Below, one piece after another: positions 50,651-60,100 of a DNA stretch of 64,000 nucleotides. This stretch comes from an uncultured Myxococcales bacterium (GTDB taxonomy: Bacteria; Myxococcota_A; UBA9042; CAIXZC01): positions 1-64,000 of the forward strand of contig CAITUV010000007.1 in the NCBI GenBank assembly GCA_903895725.1. Reading direction: 5' to 3'. The notes under the pieces were generated by a model. That model was not told where the DNA came from. It was given only the letters and a program-made list of their open reading frames with translations, and did no database searches. Both the position numbers and the translations under genes were made by a program. Each line of letters begins with the position of its first letter. The stretch's first letter is position 1.

Positions 50651-53600
50651 ATGGACAGTGACTGGATGCCCCCGAAGCAGGAAGAGAAGACGATGGGACA
50701 GGAGTTGTTCTCGTCCGAAACCACCACCGTTAAAGGACCCGCTGCCGGCACGCAGTCCTATCGGCCGATCCTCTACATCGGCCTGGGTGGAATGGGCTGC
50801 CGGGCCATCATCGGCCTCAAGACCCTGGCAGAGAAGCTGCCTGAGGAGGCCCGCCGCCGAATGGCCTTCATCGCCATGGACACCCAGCCGAGCACCGACT
50901 ACGCTGCGCTCGGCCAGAACCAGTATGTGGAGCTGGGACGGGGCATCGATCCACAGGTCGTGGCTCGAGGGGATGCGCAACGACTCGGCTGGTGGGAGGA
51001 GCTGCGCGGCGCCTATGCGGCCCCGATGGTGACGGCGGGCGCAGGAAAGGTCCGCGGTGTCGGCCGCATCGCACTTCTGCACGGCCCGACCGTCAACCGC
51101 TTCCTGGGGCTCATCGACCATCACGCCAATGCCCTCATGACCGGCATCCAGCGTGGCACCGTCGAGCCCAAGGTCTACTTGATCAGCTCCGTCGCGGGGG
51201 GAACAGGGGCCGGATGTCTGCTCGACGTCTGTCAGCACGTCCGTCGCCGCATGACCCGCCAGGTGGGAGCCTCGGTCCGCATCCAGGGAATCTTCATCAG
51301 TCCCGACGTGCTTTACCAGGAAGCCCCGAGAGCAGACCATGACGACTTCAAGGCCAACGCGTACGCCGTACTCAAGGAGATGCTGCACCTTTACTCGTCG
51401 GTGAGGGGCGAGCTCTACGCCCCCGACACCCAAGGCATCGGTGAGGCCGTTTTTCATCGCACCGACCTTCCCGGCCCGATCTTCTTCCTGACGGGGATCA
51501 ACGAGAAGGGAACCGTGGTGGCAGACCGCAAGGAGGAGGTCATCGAAATCGTCGATCAGTACCTCCTTGCCGAGATGCGCACACTGGTCAGCAAGGCCGG
51601 CGATGCCAAAATCCAGGACGGCGAGAACTCGATGTTCACCCAGGTGGGGAACCGCGCAATGCCGAGGTTCCTGTCTTCGTTCGGGCTGGTGCGGGTCGGG
51701 GTCCCCATCTCGCTACTCGAGCAGGTGGTGTCTCTGAAGATCCTCGAGGAGACGATTGCCCAGGAGACTGCGCTCGAGAAGTGGGAAGACGAGGCAACTC
51801 AGTGGGTCCGTGCCTGGATTGATCGGAACGACCTTGCCGAAGACAGTTGCGACCGACTCCAGATGGCGATCCGGTCGGACGGAAACGGCAGCCCCATCGA
51901 TGTCCCCGTGGACGTCGCCGGCACCATCCTGAAGAAGTCCTATCCGAAGATGATGCCCTGCGCTCAGCAGGAGTTTGATGATCACGTGGTAAGCCTTCAG
52001 GAGCAGTTCGAAGGGATACTCCAGGACAATGCGTCGGCCATCTCCAGCCGTTCGCTCGGAGAGTTCGAGGCCCGCTTCCTGGGCGCTTACTCCGAGGGAA
52101 CTCTGGCCGGAGCCGTTCAGTTGCTGAGGGAGGCCAAGCTACAGCTCAAGCAGCATCTGGGGGCGGTCGAGCAGGAGCTCCAGGTTGGCCTCGTCGAGCT
52201 CGAGAACCTGCGCCGCGGAGTCGGCGATTCAGTCGGCCTGGTCGGACAGGCCGCCGTTGCCGGCATCTTCACCCGAGGCCGTCTCACCCGGGATGCCGTT
52301 GGGTTGTTCCAGGAGACCCTCCAGAATTTCCTCCGCAAGCAGGTCGAGGTCTGGTCGCGGGAAGGTGCCAAGTCGGTCTACGATTCCATGCTGCAGAAGC
52401 TGGACGATCTCGAAGGCAAGTGGGATCGGCTCAAGGATCTCAAGTCCCGCGTCGAGATGTCCCGCCAGAAGAGGTTCGACCTGGCCGTCAAGCTCTCTGC
52501 CTATGCGGACTTCGACCGTCGGGGTCCGGGCAATTTCATCAGCCTGGTTGGACCGGGATGTCTGGATGACCTGTACAGCTCCTGGCTGGGGGCCGAGCGC
52601 GTCGGCACGATCGCTCGGAGGGCTCGGCAGGCCTGGCGGAAGTCGGGGCTTCTCCTCTCCGTAGAGGCCGAGGCTGCGTGGCTGTCCGTTGCCGTCGGAC
52701 CGGTCGAGAAGGAAGTCAAAGAAGGACTCTCCGGCTTCACGGTGCTGGCCAGCATCCAGCGTTACTATCAGAGCGAGGCCGATCTGAGGGGCCTCTTCGA
52801 CCGACTCCAGGTGCTCGGCTCCTCCCTGTTCCCCGTGGACCCCAACCGTCGAGAAGACCTCTATCAGAAGGCCTGGGTCGTGTCCGCCCACGCAGACCTC
52901 ATGGCTGCCGTCAAGACTCTGTGCGCCCAGTACTTCTCCAAGGATGAAGGGGGACTTACTTACGCCCAGGCCGAGACTCCGTATGAGCTCGGCTTCTACA
53001 GCCTGACGCACGGGTTCACCGCTCACTCCCTGACCCGCATGTCCGACTACCTCCTCAACTATGAGAAGCGGCAGCGGGGCTATCAGGCGTCGCTGGCCGG
53101 GCAGGGAGCAGCAATCCCGCCGGTCCACGGCTGGCTCGGCGCCGAGGCCTGGCGCGAAGTCACCCCGAGGAGCGACGAGGATGCCGAGACGCTCCAGTGG
53201 TTCATACTCGGACGTGCGTTCAGCCATCTCTTCCCCTCCGCCGTGACTGCGGAGGGAAGGCCCGACGATCGCAAGAACCAGGCCTTCGTCTACCGCCGCG
53301 GCAGCTACTACTACGTGGACATGCCCGAGAAGAAGGGCCGCCGAATCGTCAACGCTGAGCTCCGACTCGGAAACAGCCTGTCCGATGCGGTCAAGGCTTT
53401 CCAGCTCAAGCCGCATGTCCGGGAGCACATTCAGAAGCTCGTCGAGAAGGAGCTCCACGACCGTGGGGCTGCCGAGATCGGTCAGCGGCTCGTGTCCGAG
53501 TATCTGCCTGTCCTGGACGAGGAGTTGGAAGCCACGCGACGCAGCAAGGCGTCCCGGGATGGCTCCGGCTTCGAGAAGGCCCGACTCCTTGCCGAAATGA

Positions 53601-53653
53601 AGGGAGCGCTCGAGGAGTACATCACCTACAACCTCGGCACGGAAGGGGCGTGA
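50651..53653 (+). CDS. tubulin/FtsZ-superfamily protein with long C-terminal region, 1000 aa
   Basis: The ATG at 50651 follows GAGGAG; a later ATG at 50693 is possible. The N-terminal 380 residues have I-G-L-G-G-M-G (about 43-49) and the tubulin signature A-G-G-T-G-A-G (about 181-187), as expected for the tubulin-like domain of bacterial FtsZ-like families. The remaining 600 residues are largely helical with coiled-coil stretches (about 440-640) and no known domain. Such proteins are predicted to polymerise with GTP and shape membranes. Its direct neighbours (VWA, large membrane protein, transglutaminase-like) suggest they work together. Confidence 0.88.
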   Translation: MDSDWMPPKQEEKTMGQELFSSETTTVKGPAAGTQSYRPILYIGLGGMGCRAIIGLKTLAEKLPEEARRRMAFIAMDTQPSTDYAALGQNQYVELGRGIDPQVVARGDAQRLGWWEELRGAYAAPMVTAGAGKVRGVGRIALLHGPTVNRFLGLIDHHANALMTGIQRGTVEPKVYLISSVAGGTGAGCLLDVCQHVRRRMTRQVGASVRIQGIFISPDVLYQEAPRADHDDFKANAYAVLKEMLHLYSSVRGELYAPDTQGIGEAVFHRTDLPGPIFFLTGINEKGTVVADRKEEVIEIVDQYLLAEMRTLVSKAGDAKIQDGENSMFTQVGNRAMPRFLSSFGLVRVGVPISLLEQVVSLKILEETIAQETALEKWEDEATQWVRAWIDRNDLAEDSCDRLQMAIRSDGNGSPIDVPVDVAGTILKKSYPKMMPCAQQEFDDHVVSLQEQFEGILQDNASAISSRSLGEFEARFLGAYSEGTLAGAVQLLREAKLQLKQHLGAVEQELQVGLVELENLRRGVGDSVGLVGQAAVAGIFTRGRLTRDAVGLFQETLQNFLRKQVEVWSREGAKSVYDSMLQKLDDLEGKWDRLKDLKSRVEMSRQKRFDLAVKLSAYADFDRRGPGNFISLVGPGCLDDLYSSWLGAERVGTIARRARQAWRKSGLLLSVEAEAAWLSVAVGPVEKEVKEGLSGFTVLASIQRYYQSEADLRGLFDRLQVLGSSLFPVDPNRREDLYQKAWVVSAHADLMAAVKTLCAQYFSKDEGGLTYAQAETPYELGFYSLTHGFTAHSLTRMSDYLLNYEKRQRGYQASLAGQGAAIPPVHGWLGAEAWREVTPRSDEDAETLQWFILGRAFSHLFPSAVTAEGRPDDRKNQAFVYRRGSYYYVDMPEKKGRRIVNAELRLGNSLSDAVKAFQLKPHVREHIQKLVEKELHDRGAAEIGQRLVSEYLPVLDEELEATRRSKASRDGSGFEKARLLAEMKGALEEYITYNLGTEGA

Positions 53654-53663
53654 GGTTGGTCGG

Positions 53664-55985
53664 ATGAGGCTCTCCCGGCTCGAACAGGCCGTCAGGAACG
53701 AGGCGGCCAAACACCAGTGGCCATCCAAGCGGTGTGTCGCCCGCACCCTTCACGTCGTCCTGACCCCGGCCCTGGCCGACATCGAGGGCCAGGTCACGTC
53801 CCGATTCCGGGAGCAGGGGGACGACCTCTGCTGTTTCCGCCCATGGCTCGTCTGGCCGGATGAGGGGGCGGGAGAAACCAGGGGGACCGACGCACTGAGG
53901 GCCCTGCTGGCAGCGGCGTTCGAGGCCGAGAAGACCGCCCGGATCCGGTACGACGGTGTCATGTTCCTCGACCATGCCACCCAGGTCATCATGCTGTGGG
54001 ACGAAGGGGATCCGGACGCCTCCGGACGGTTGGACAGGCTTCACGACACGCTCGACGATTGGCTGGTCGGCTCGCCTGCCGCACCGACTCTTTACCGAAT
54101 TGGCATTGCCCTGTCGGTGGAGGGGCGAGGGAAGCCGACGGCCAGCTCTCCCACCGCTCCTTCTGCCGCAAGAACAGGTCATCCGCGCTCGAAGACGACC
54201 TCCACGGGCTTGAACTCGCATCAGCGGCTGCACCGACTCTTCAATCTCGATCCCCGCAACAGCCGGGGCGAAGTGGCCGGAGCAGAAGACCTCCGCTTTC
54301 TCGCTGCGCAGCTCACCGTTCTCCTCGGCTCCTATCCGTTCCTCTTGCCACCCGGGGAGGGAGAACCCTTCCGGCACTGGATCTCGGTCGACAGCGCGGG
54401 GGAAGGGTTCGTGACCGGTTTCTCCGGTGCGGCGGCGGCCTACCCGGTGGAACGGATGGCCAACTGGGCGCTGGTCAGCCTGGCCGGCCAGGCCTTGGCC
54501 CGAGTGGTGACGCTGCAGCCCGATGATGCCCGAGTGGAAGCGCTGCTGACCTCATTCCTGAATCGTCTCCACCTGCACACCCGGGAAGCATTGATTTCCG
54601 AGTTGCTACGCCGTGTTCCTCCCCTTCCGGATCCCCTGGGCACCGCTTGGGAAGGAGCACTCGGCAACCGGACCTGGACGCCCGACACCGGGGACGAGTA
54701 CGCGGCCTTCGGCAGCGTGGTCGATTCATCCCTCCCCTCCCTGGCCGAGTTGCACGGTCAGGTGCTGCGGAAGCTGGTGGAGGTCTTTGCGGACGAGTTT
54801 GGCCTGGCGCTGGACGACCAGCTCGACTCCATCATGGCCCGGGAGCCCGAAGGAGTGACCGTGGCCGCCCGGTTCCTCGAACGTCTTGCAGACCATCTCG
54901 CCAACCTGGTTCCGGCCGCTTCTGACGTGCCGCCGCTGGTGCCCGACCCCCTTCCCGTGCTCAGCCGTCTTCGCCAGGAGACCGCTGCCGGACCTCGCCG
55001 CGCTTCGGTCGTGGCCCGCACGCTGATGCTTATGCTTGGCATGGGGTGCGCCTGGTACGCTCTCGGGGCAGACGTGCACTACCCCGAGGCAGTCTTTGGC
55101 GGCATGGTCCCGTTCTCGGGCTTTGCCGGCTGGTTCTACTGGCATTCCTACAGGACCCGCATGGAGCGCCTGGCCTCCATGGCGCAGAACCTCATCGCGG
55201 AGAAGTGGAACCTCCTGTTGGCCTGGCGGCAGAACGAAGCGCTCGGGTTGGGGCTCTTCCCGTTGCAGGACCTCGTGGCTTCCCGCAAGAACCAGGTGGC
55301 GGCAGCGGACCGCCGGCTCCATTTCCTGGCGGGCTACTTCGCCACTCGGTATACCCCCGGAAAGACGCAGCATCCGTTCGAGGTGGACCTGTGCAAAGAC
55401 GTGAGCAACCCCCAGCGCTTCTCCAGGCTGGTCAAGGTGGAGCTCACCGCCTTTGTGAAGGACTACTTCCTCCGCAATCGTCCGCTCCAGCTATGGAAGC
55501 GGCTCGAGGACCCCGGGCGCGGAACGGAGCAGCCGTTGCCGAATGACTGGGAATGGAACCTGGCCGAAGGGCTCTCTCTCGAGTTGGTAGCGAAGGCCGA
55601 GGGGATCTTCCTCCAGACCGCGGCCGACCAGTTCGTTCTCTGCGACCCCGAGGGCGCACCGCAGCAAGCGGCGGACGGCACCCCGCGGCTTGACGAGACC
55701 ATGCTCGAGCGGACGGTGGCGTTTCTGAAGCGGGCGGCCCACCCGTTCATCCAGTGGAATCCCAACCAGACATCCCCCGACCTCCACGGAACGCTGGTGC
55801 TGCCGGCAGGCTGCATCGAAGGGGTCCGCAATGCACTTTCCGGTCTGTCCGGTGAAGGGTTCCATCGGTTCGAGGAGCTCGTCGGCGGCTCGCGATACGA
55901 GCTGCAGCTTTCGGCCTTGACCAGCGGCCTGAAGGAGTCCGATCATTCTGTTGCCCGGGGGACCCCCCCCGAAAGGAGGAGCTGA
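53664..55985 (+). CDS. uncharacterised membrane protein of the tubulin-like cluster, 773 aa
   Basis: The ATG at 53664 is 10 bp after the tubulin-like stop, behind GAGG. A large soluble N-terminal half (1-440) leads to two membrane helices (about 455-490), then a helical C-terminal half (500-773). No family is recognised. The stop codon overlaps the next gene start by one base. The arrangement and size suggest a membrane anchor or adaptor for the tubulin-like polymer. Confidence 0.8.
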   Translation: MRLSRLEQAVRNEAAKHQWPSKRCVARTLHVVLTPALADIEGQVTSRFREQGDDLCCFRPWLVWPDEGAGETRGTDALRALLAAAFEAEKTARIRYDGVMFLDHATQVIMLWDEGDPDASGRLDRLHDTLDDWLVGSPAAPTLYRIGIALSVEGRGKPTASSPTAPSAARTGHPRSKTTSTGLNSHQRLHRLFNLDPRNSRGEVAGAEDLRFLAAQLTVLLGSYPFLLPPGEGEPFRHWISVDSAGEGFVTGFSGAAAAYPVERMANWALVSLAGQALARVVTLQPDDARVEALLTSFLNRLHLHTREALISELLRRVPPLPDPLGTAWEGALGNRTWTPDTGDEYAAFGSVVDSSLPSLAELHGQVLRKLVEVFADEFGLALDDQLDSIMAREPEGVTVAARFLERLADHLANLVPAASDVPPLVPDPLPVLSRLRQETAAGPRRASVVARTLMLMLGMGCAWYALGADVHYPEAVFGGMVPFSGFAGWFYWHSYRTRMERLASMAQNLIAEKWNLLLAWRQNEALGLGLFPLQDLVASRKNQVAAADRRLHFLAGYFATRYTPGKTQHPFEVDLCKDVSNPQRFSRLVKVELTAFVKDYFLRNRPLQLWKRLEDPGRGTEQPLPNDWEWNLAEGLSLELVAKAEGIFLQTAADQFVLCDPEGAPQQAADGTPRLDETMLERTVAFLKRAAHPFIQWNPNQTSPDLHGTLVLPAGCIEGVRNALSGLSGEGFHRFEELVGGSRYELQLSALTSGLKESDHSVARGTPPERRS

Positions 55986-57040
55986 TGCTGTTCCTGACCC
56001 TCCTCCTGTACGAGCCGCTCTGGCTCCTCCTGTTCGTTGGTCTTGGTCTCCATTCGTTCGTGCGGGATGCCGGACTTCCGGCCCCGGCAGTACCTGCCGC
56101 AGTGTTCGCCCTGGCTTACGGGGTGACCTGGCTCGTCGCATATTCGGTGCATTCCTACCAGCCGGAATGGAAACCGTTTTTCGTGCGTGTGATCCGCCGC
56201 GAGGGGGTCCGCTGGATGGCCCTGGCCACCGCCTATGGATCGCTGATTGCATTCGCGATGGTTGCCGCGGCCAACAATCTCCCCATGGCCGGTGCGCTCG
56301 GCCCCATCGCACTCGTGTCCCTGGTCAACGGCCTGCGCCGCCAACCCATCCCGCGCCTGCTGCTGCCCGACGTTCCCACCGCACCCGGCCTGGTTCCGCC
56401 GGACACCACGATGCCCGAGATGGCCGACAGTATCGTCCGGGTGATTCGATGGACCGTCGAAGGGCAGGCTCTCGATGTCCGGGTGGTGATTCGCCGGGCC
56501 CTCTGGGAAGAGCTCCGCAGCCGCCCACGCATCCTGGATATCGACCGATGGACCGAGGAGTACGTAGTCGGGGGTGTGACCGCCGAAGTTCGCGATATCG
56601 CGCGCAAACTCGTCCAGATGGGACGCCAATGGTCCACCTGGAACGAGGCCGAGTTGGTCCTGGCCTTCACGCAGAACGCAGTCACCTACCAGTTTGATGA
56701 CGAGGGGCACCCCGGGCATCCCGAATGGCCCAAGTACCCCGTGGAATCGTTGGGTGACGGAACCGGCGACTGCGAGGATTCCACCTTCATCGGGGCTGTG
56801 CTTCTGGCCGTCATGGGCTACGACTGTGCCATGCTCATCGTCCCCGGACATGCTGCGCTCGGAGTCGCAGGCTGCGGAGAAGTGCCGGGAGGCAGCTACT
56901 ACGACTACGAAGGCAAGCGTTACTACTACTGCGAAAGCACTGCCGATGGGTTCAAGATTGGCCAGATGCCCTCGGAGTTCCAGGGGGTCAAGGCCGAGGT
57001 GCATCCGATCCCGGCTGCACGTCTTCTGCCGGAGGAGTAG
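55985..57040 (+). CDS. membrane-bound transglutaminase-like protein, 351 aa
   Basis: The ATG at 55985 overlaps the previous TGA (T-G-A-T-G). Three membrane helices (about 5-25, 33-55, 80-110) precede a transglutaminase-like domain (about 215-345) with the catalytic Cys in G-T-G-D-C-E-D-S, His in V-P-G-H-A-A and an acidic residue in Y-Y-C-E-S-T-A. This is a second transglutaminase-fold protein in the locus, here anchored by helices and probably facing the cytoplasm or periplasm. It could process the tubulin-like or VWA partner. Confidence 0.85.
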   Translation: MLFLTLLLYEPLWLLLFVGLGLHSFVRDAGLPAPAVPAAVFALAYGVTWLVAYSVHSYQPEWKPFFVRVIRREGVRWMALATAYGSLIAFAMVAAANNLPMAGALGPIALVSLVNGLRRQPIPRLLLPDVPTAPGLVPPDTTMPEMADSIVRVIRWTVEGQALDVRVVIRRALWEELRSRPRILDIDRWTEEYVVGGVTAEVRDIARKLVQMGRQWSTWNEAELVLAFTQNAVTYQFDDEGHPGHPEWPKYPVESLGDGTGDCEDSTFIGAVLLAVMGYDCAMLIVPGHAALGVAGCGEVPGGSYYDYEGKRYYYCESTADGFKIGQMPSEFQGVKAEVHPIPAARLLPEE

Positions 57041-57102
57041 GAGCCTCACCCCGGCGTCTTGCGGGGCGCTCGGACAAGGGGCACGAACCGGCCGGCACTT
57101 CG

Positions 57103-60100
57103 CTACAGGCCCGGAATCAGCACTCGAAGCTCACGGGCAGCAATCAGATTGGCCAACTCGGCCGAGCTCCGGCTTTCCGGAACCGCCGAAAGGAGCGCCG
57201 CAATCTCTCTCCGGACCGCAGGAATCCGGACGATGCCCAAGACAAACAGGTTGCCGAACTTGTGAGTCAGCAGGTCGCCGATATTCTCGCCGGCCTCGTA
57301 GCGGGTCAGCTCGTCTCGGAAGGAGCCAAAGCCTGGGAAATCCATTTCCGCAAGCTCGTCCATGACGAATCGATCCACTTCCCGCCCGAAGTAGCCCCGC
57401 ACCGTCGCCAGAGACCGCGCCAGGTAGGTCCGGACATCGAAGCTCCGGCCGGCGGAAGAAGAAGTTACCGGGGCTTCCGAGCCATCACCCCGGAACCGGT
57501 CCAGGTCGGCCTCGGTGCGGAACAGACCGAGGGCGTAAGAGAAGAGCGACAAGGCGCTTCGCCAGAACCCGAAGTCCGCTGCCAGCATGGCAATGTTGTC
57601 CACCGCATGGCAGAACATCCGCCGGTCTCCCCGGTCGAAGCCGTCTTTCAGGTAGCGTTTGAACAGGGCAAGCTCCCCGCAACCATCCCCCAGCAGCTTG
57701 CTGTGCAGAGCGCCGTACCAGTTGAGCGTGTACTGCTTGTAGGGCAATCCCCGGTTCGCCTCGTCGTTCCGGTGTGCCACGAAACGACCGAAAGTCCTGT
57801 CCGTCCACGGCACCAGGTATTCCTGGAATCTGAGGAAAGGTCCCTCCGGAACGCTCTCCATCTTGTCCAGCGTATGGAAGATCACGTACAGCATGGACAT
57901 CTGCGTGTAGTCCGGGAGGCAGTTGGCAGGGTTGTGGTAGATGGCATCCACGATGTCCGCGATGCGTTCGTATCCCCGGACTCCTTGTGCGATCAGAACC
58001 CGCTCCAGGAGGAAGTTGCACAGTCCATCCCCGAGCGCTGCACCGGCGACCACGTCTTCCCTGCGTTGCTCGAAGCCGGGGTGGTCCGGGTCGAGGAAGG
58101 GGACGAGGCTCGAGAAGGTCTCCATCGTAAAACCGGCCCCCGAGCGGGGCACGGTGTCGAAGAAGTGCTGGTACTCGGTCAGGTTGTTCACATACTCCGA
58201 AATGGCGTTCCCCGCATTGGAGACCAGGTGGGCCACGGCCGGTTTTATCAACGGGGTCATCCACCCGCCAAGCGTCATTTTCCCGAGAATGCCGGTCCAG
58301 ACCCGCTGCAGCTCTTCCAGAATGCCGGTCTCCCGTCTGCTGGCGAGCTCCTCACAGAGAATGAGTGCGGAAATCCGGGCACAAGGCTCGAGCCGACTGT
58401 GCCGGAATCTGCTGCGCAGTCTCTCGATGAACCCGGCGTCCAGGCATTCCTCGGCCAGGTGCCGGAGAATGTTCATGGCCACGTCGGGATGCTCCAGCCA
58501 CAGGTAGTAGATGTGCAACGTCGCCGCATCCCGGACCGAATCGAGGGGATCGGCCAGGACCTGCCAGAGCAGGTCGAGCGGGGACCGACCGGGCGTGCCA
58601 TCCTCCCTGTAGATGCTCTCCGCGAACCACCGGCTGCGGTACACGTCGTAGAGCACCTTGATCGCCGTTCTGCGGGACTGAAGGGCCGGCGCGAGGCGTG
58701 GCAGAATCTGGGCCAGCTCGGCATCCGTCTGGCCCAGCTTTTCGAGCTTCTCCTCGCGGTGGGAGCAGTCTCGTTGCCGCAGTCGTCGGGTCAACCGCCT
58801 CCGCTGCTCTTCCAACTCGTCCTTGCGGTCCGTCAGAAGGCCTTCCTCCGCACGCGGCCTCAGCATCTCCGCCAGGAGCGCGAACGAAGCGGGGTAGTCC
58901 TCCGGGACGAGACAGTTGAGGACCTCCACCACCATCCCGGAGGCCCCGTAGCTGTCGCTGCGAGCAAGTGCGAGGAGTACTTCCGGGCGTCTCTCCTTGA
59001 AGAAGTGCAGCAGGAGAGCATTCCGGATGGCTCCCCACATCACGGCGTACTCGATCTCGCCGGCCAGAAGACCCTCGAAGCTGCGTACCAGGGCGTCCGT
59101 GCGTCCCGCTGTCTTCCTCATGAAGCGGTCGAGAATCAGCCGGGCCAGGAGGTATTCATGGAACCGCTCGTACACGAATCGGATCTCGTGGAAGCTGGTC
59201 CCCCGCTCGATCCGCAGGTGTCCGCTTCCCAGAAGCCTGTCGAACAACGGCGTGTGCTCGACTCCTCCATCGCCGCTCCGGTACAGTCGCCTGGCCACCC
59301 GCACCATGTCGGCCTGCTCTTCGTCGCTGGTGTAGACACCTCGTTCGGAAGGCCCCAGGCTCATGGCGTCATGCAGCTCGAAGACCGGTATCGCATCGGC
59401 CCCTCGGCGCCACAGGAGGCGCGCAAACAACAGCATCAGGGAGTCACTGTCTGACTGCTCGGCCGTGCCTTCCTGTCTTGCCGCTTCCTCGTACTGCCTC
59501 TCCAGGAGTTTGACCGACACGACCGAGGACGGAAGCGCACTGCCTCGGTAACACTCACACGTCAGCTTGAGTCGCAACGGATCACGAAGTTGGAACCAGA
59601 GGGACCGCCGCTCTTTGACTCCATCGAGGGAGGTGGAGACACCATAGCGTGCGGCATACTTCGGGTACGCGACGTCGAACTCCTTCTCGCTGAACCCCTT
59701 GAGGCATACCTCTCCCCCATCAGGGCCACCGCCGCTGCGAAGATCCATCTGCGTGAAGTAGTTGGCCGGATTGACTCCGTGGCCGTGGGCACGCTTGCAG
59801 TCCTCCCAGGTGTAGTTGCGGCAGCTCATCACCACCTTGATGCGGGGATGGCGCCTCGCCACGATGAGCTGGTCGATCCGCTGCACCAGTCGAGCCGGAT
59901 TGACCTGGGCCACACCCCCGCCGGCGGAGAAGCACTCGTTCACCGCGTCGAACAGAAACACCACCCACCGGTCTTCCTTCACCGCAAGCTGCGACAGAGT
60001 CTCCAGCAGCTCATCGAAGGGCTGGCGGGAGCCGAAGGTGCCGGCAAGCTGCTCCGCCAGGTCCACCCCTGCAAACACCTTGCAGTAGTAGGCAACCGCC

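Noticed and set aside
57262..59454. 730-codon frame opposite the HEPN-STAND gene
   Set aside because: It is antisense to a gene with P-loop, Walker B and HEPN motifs.
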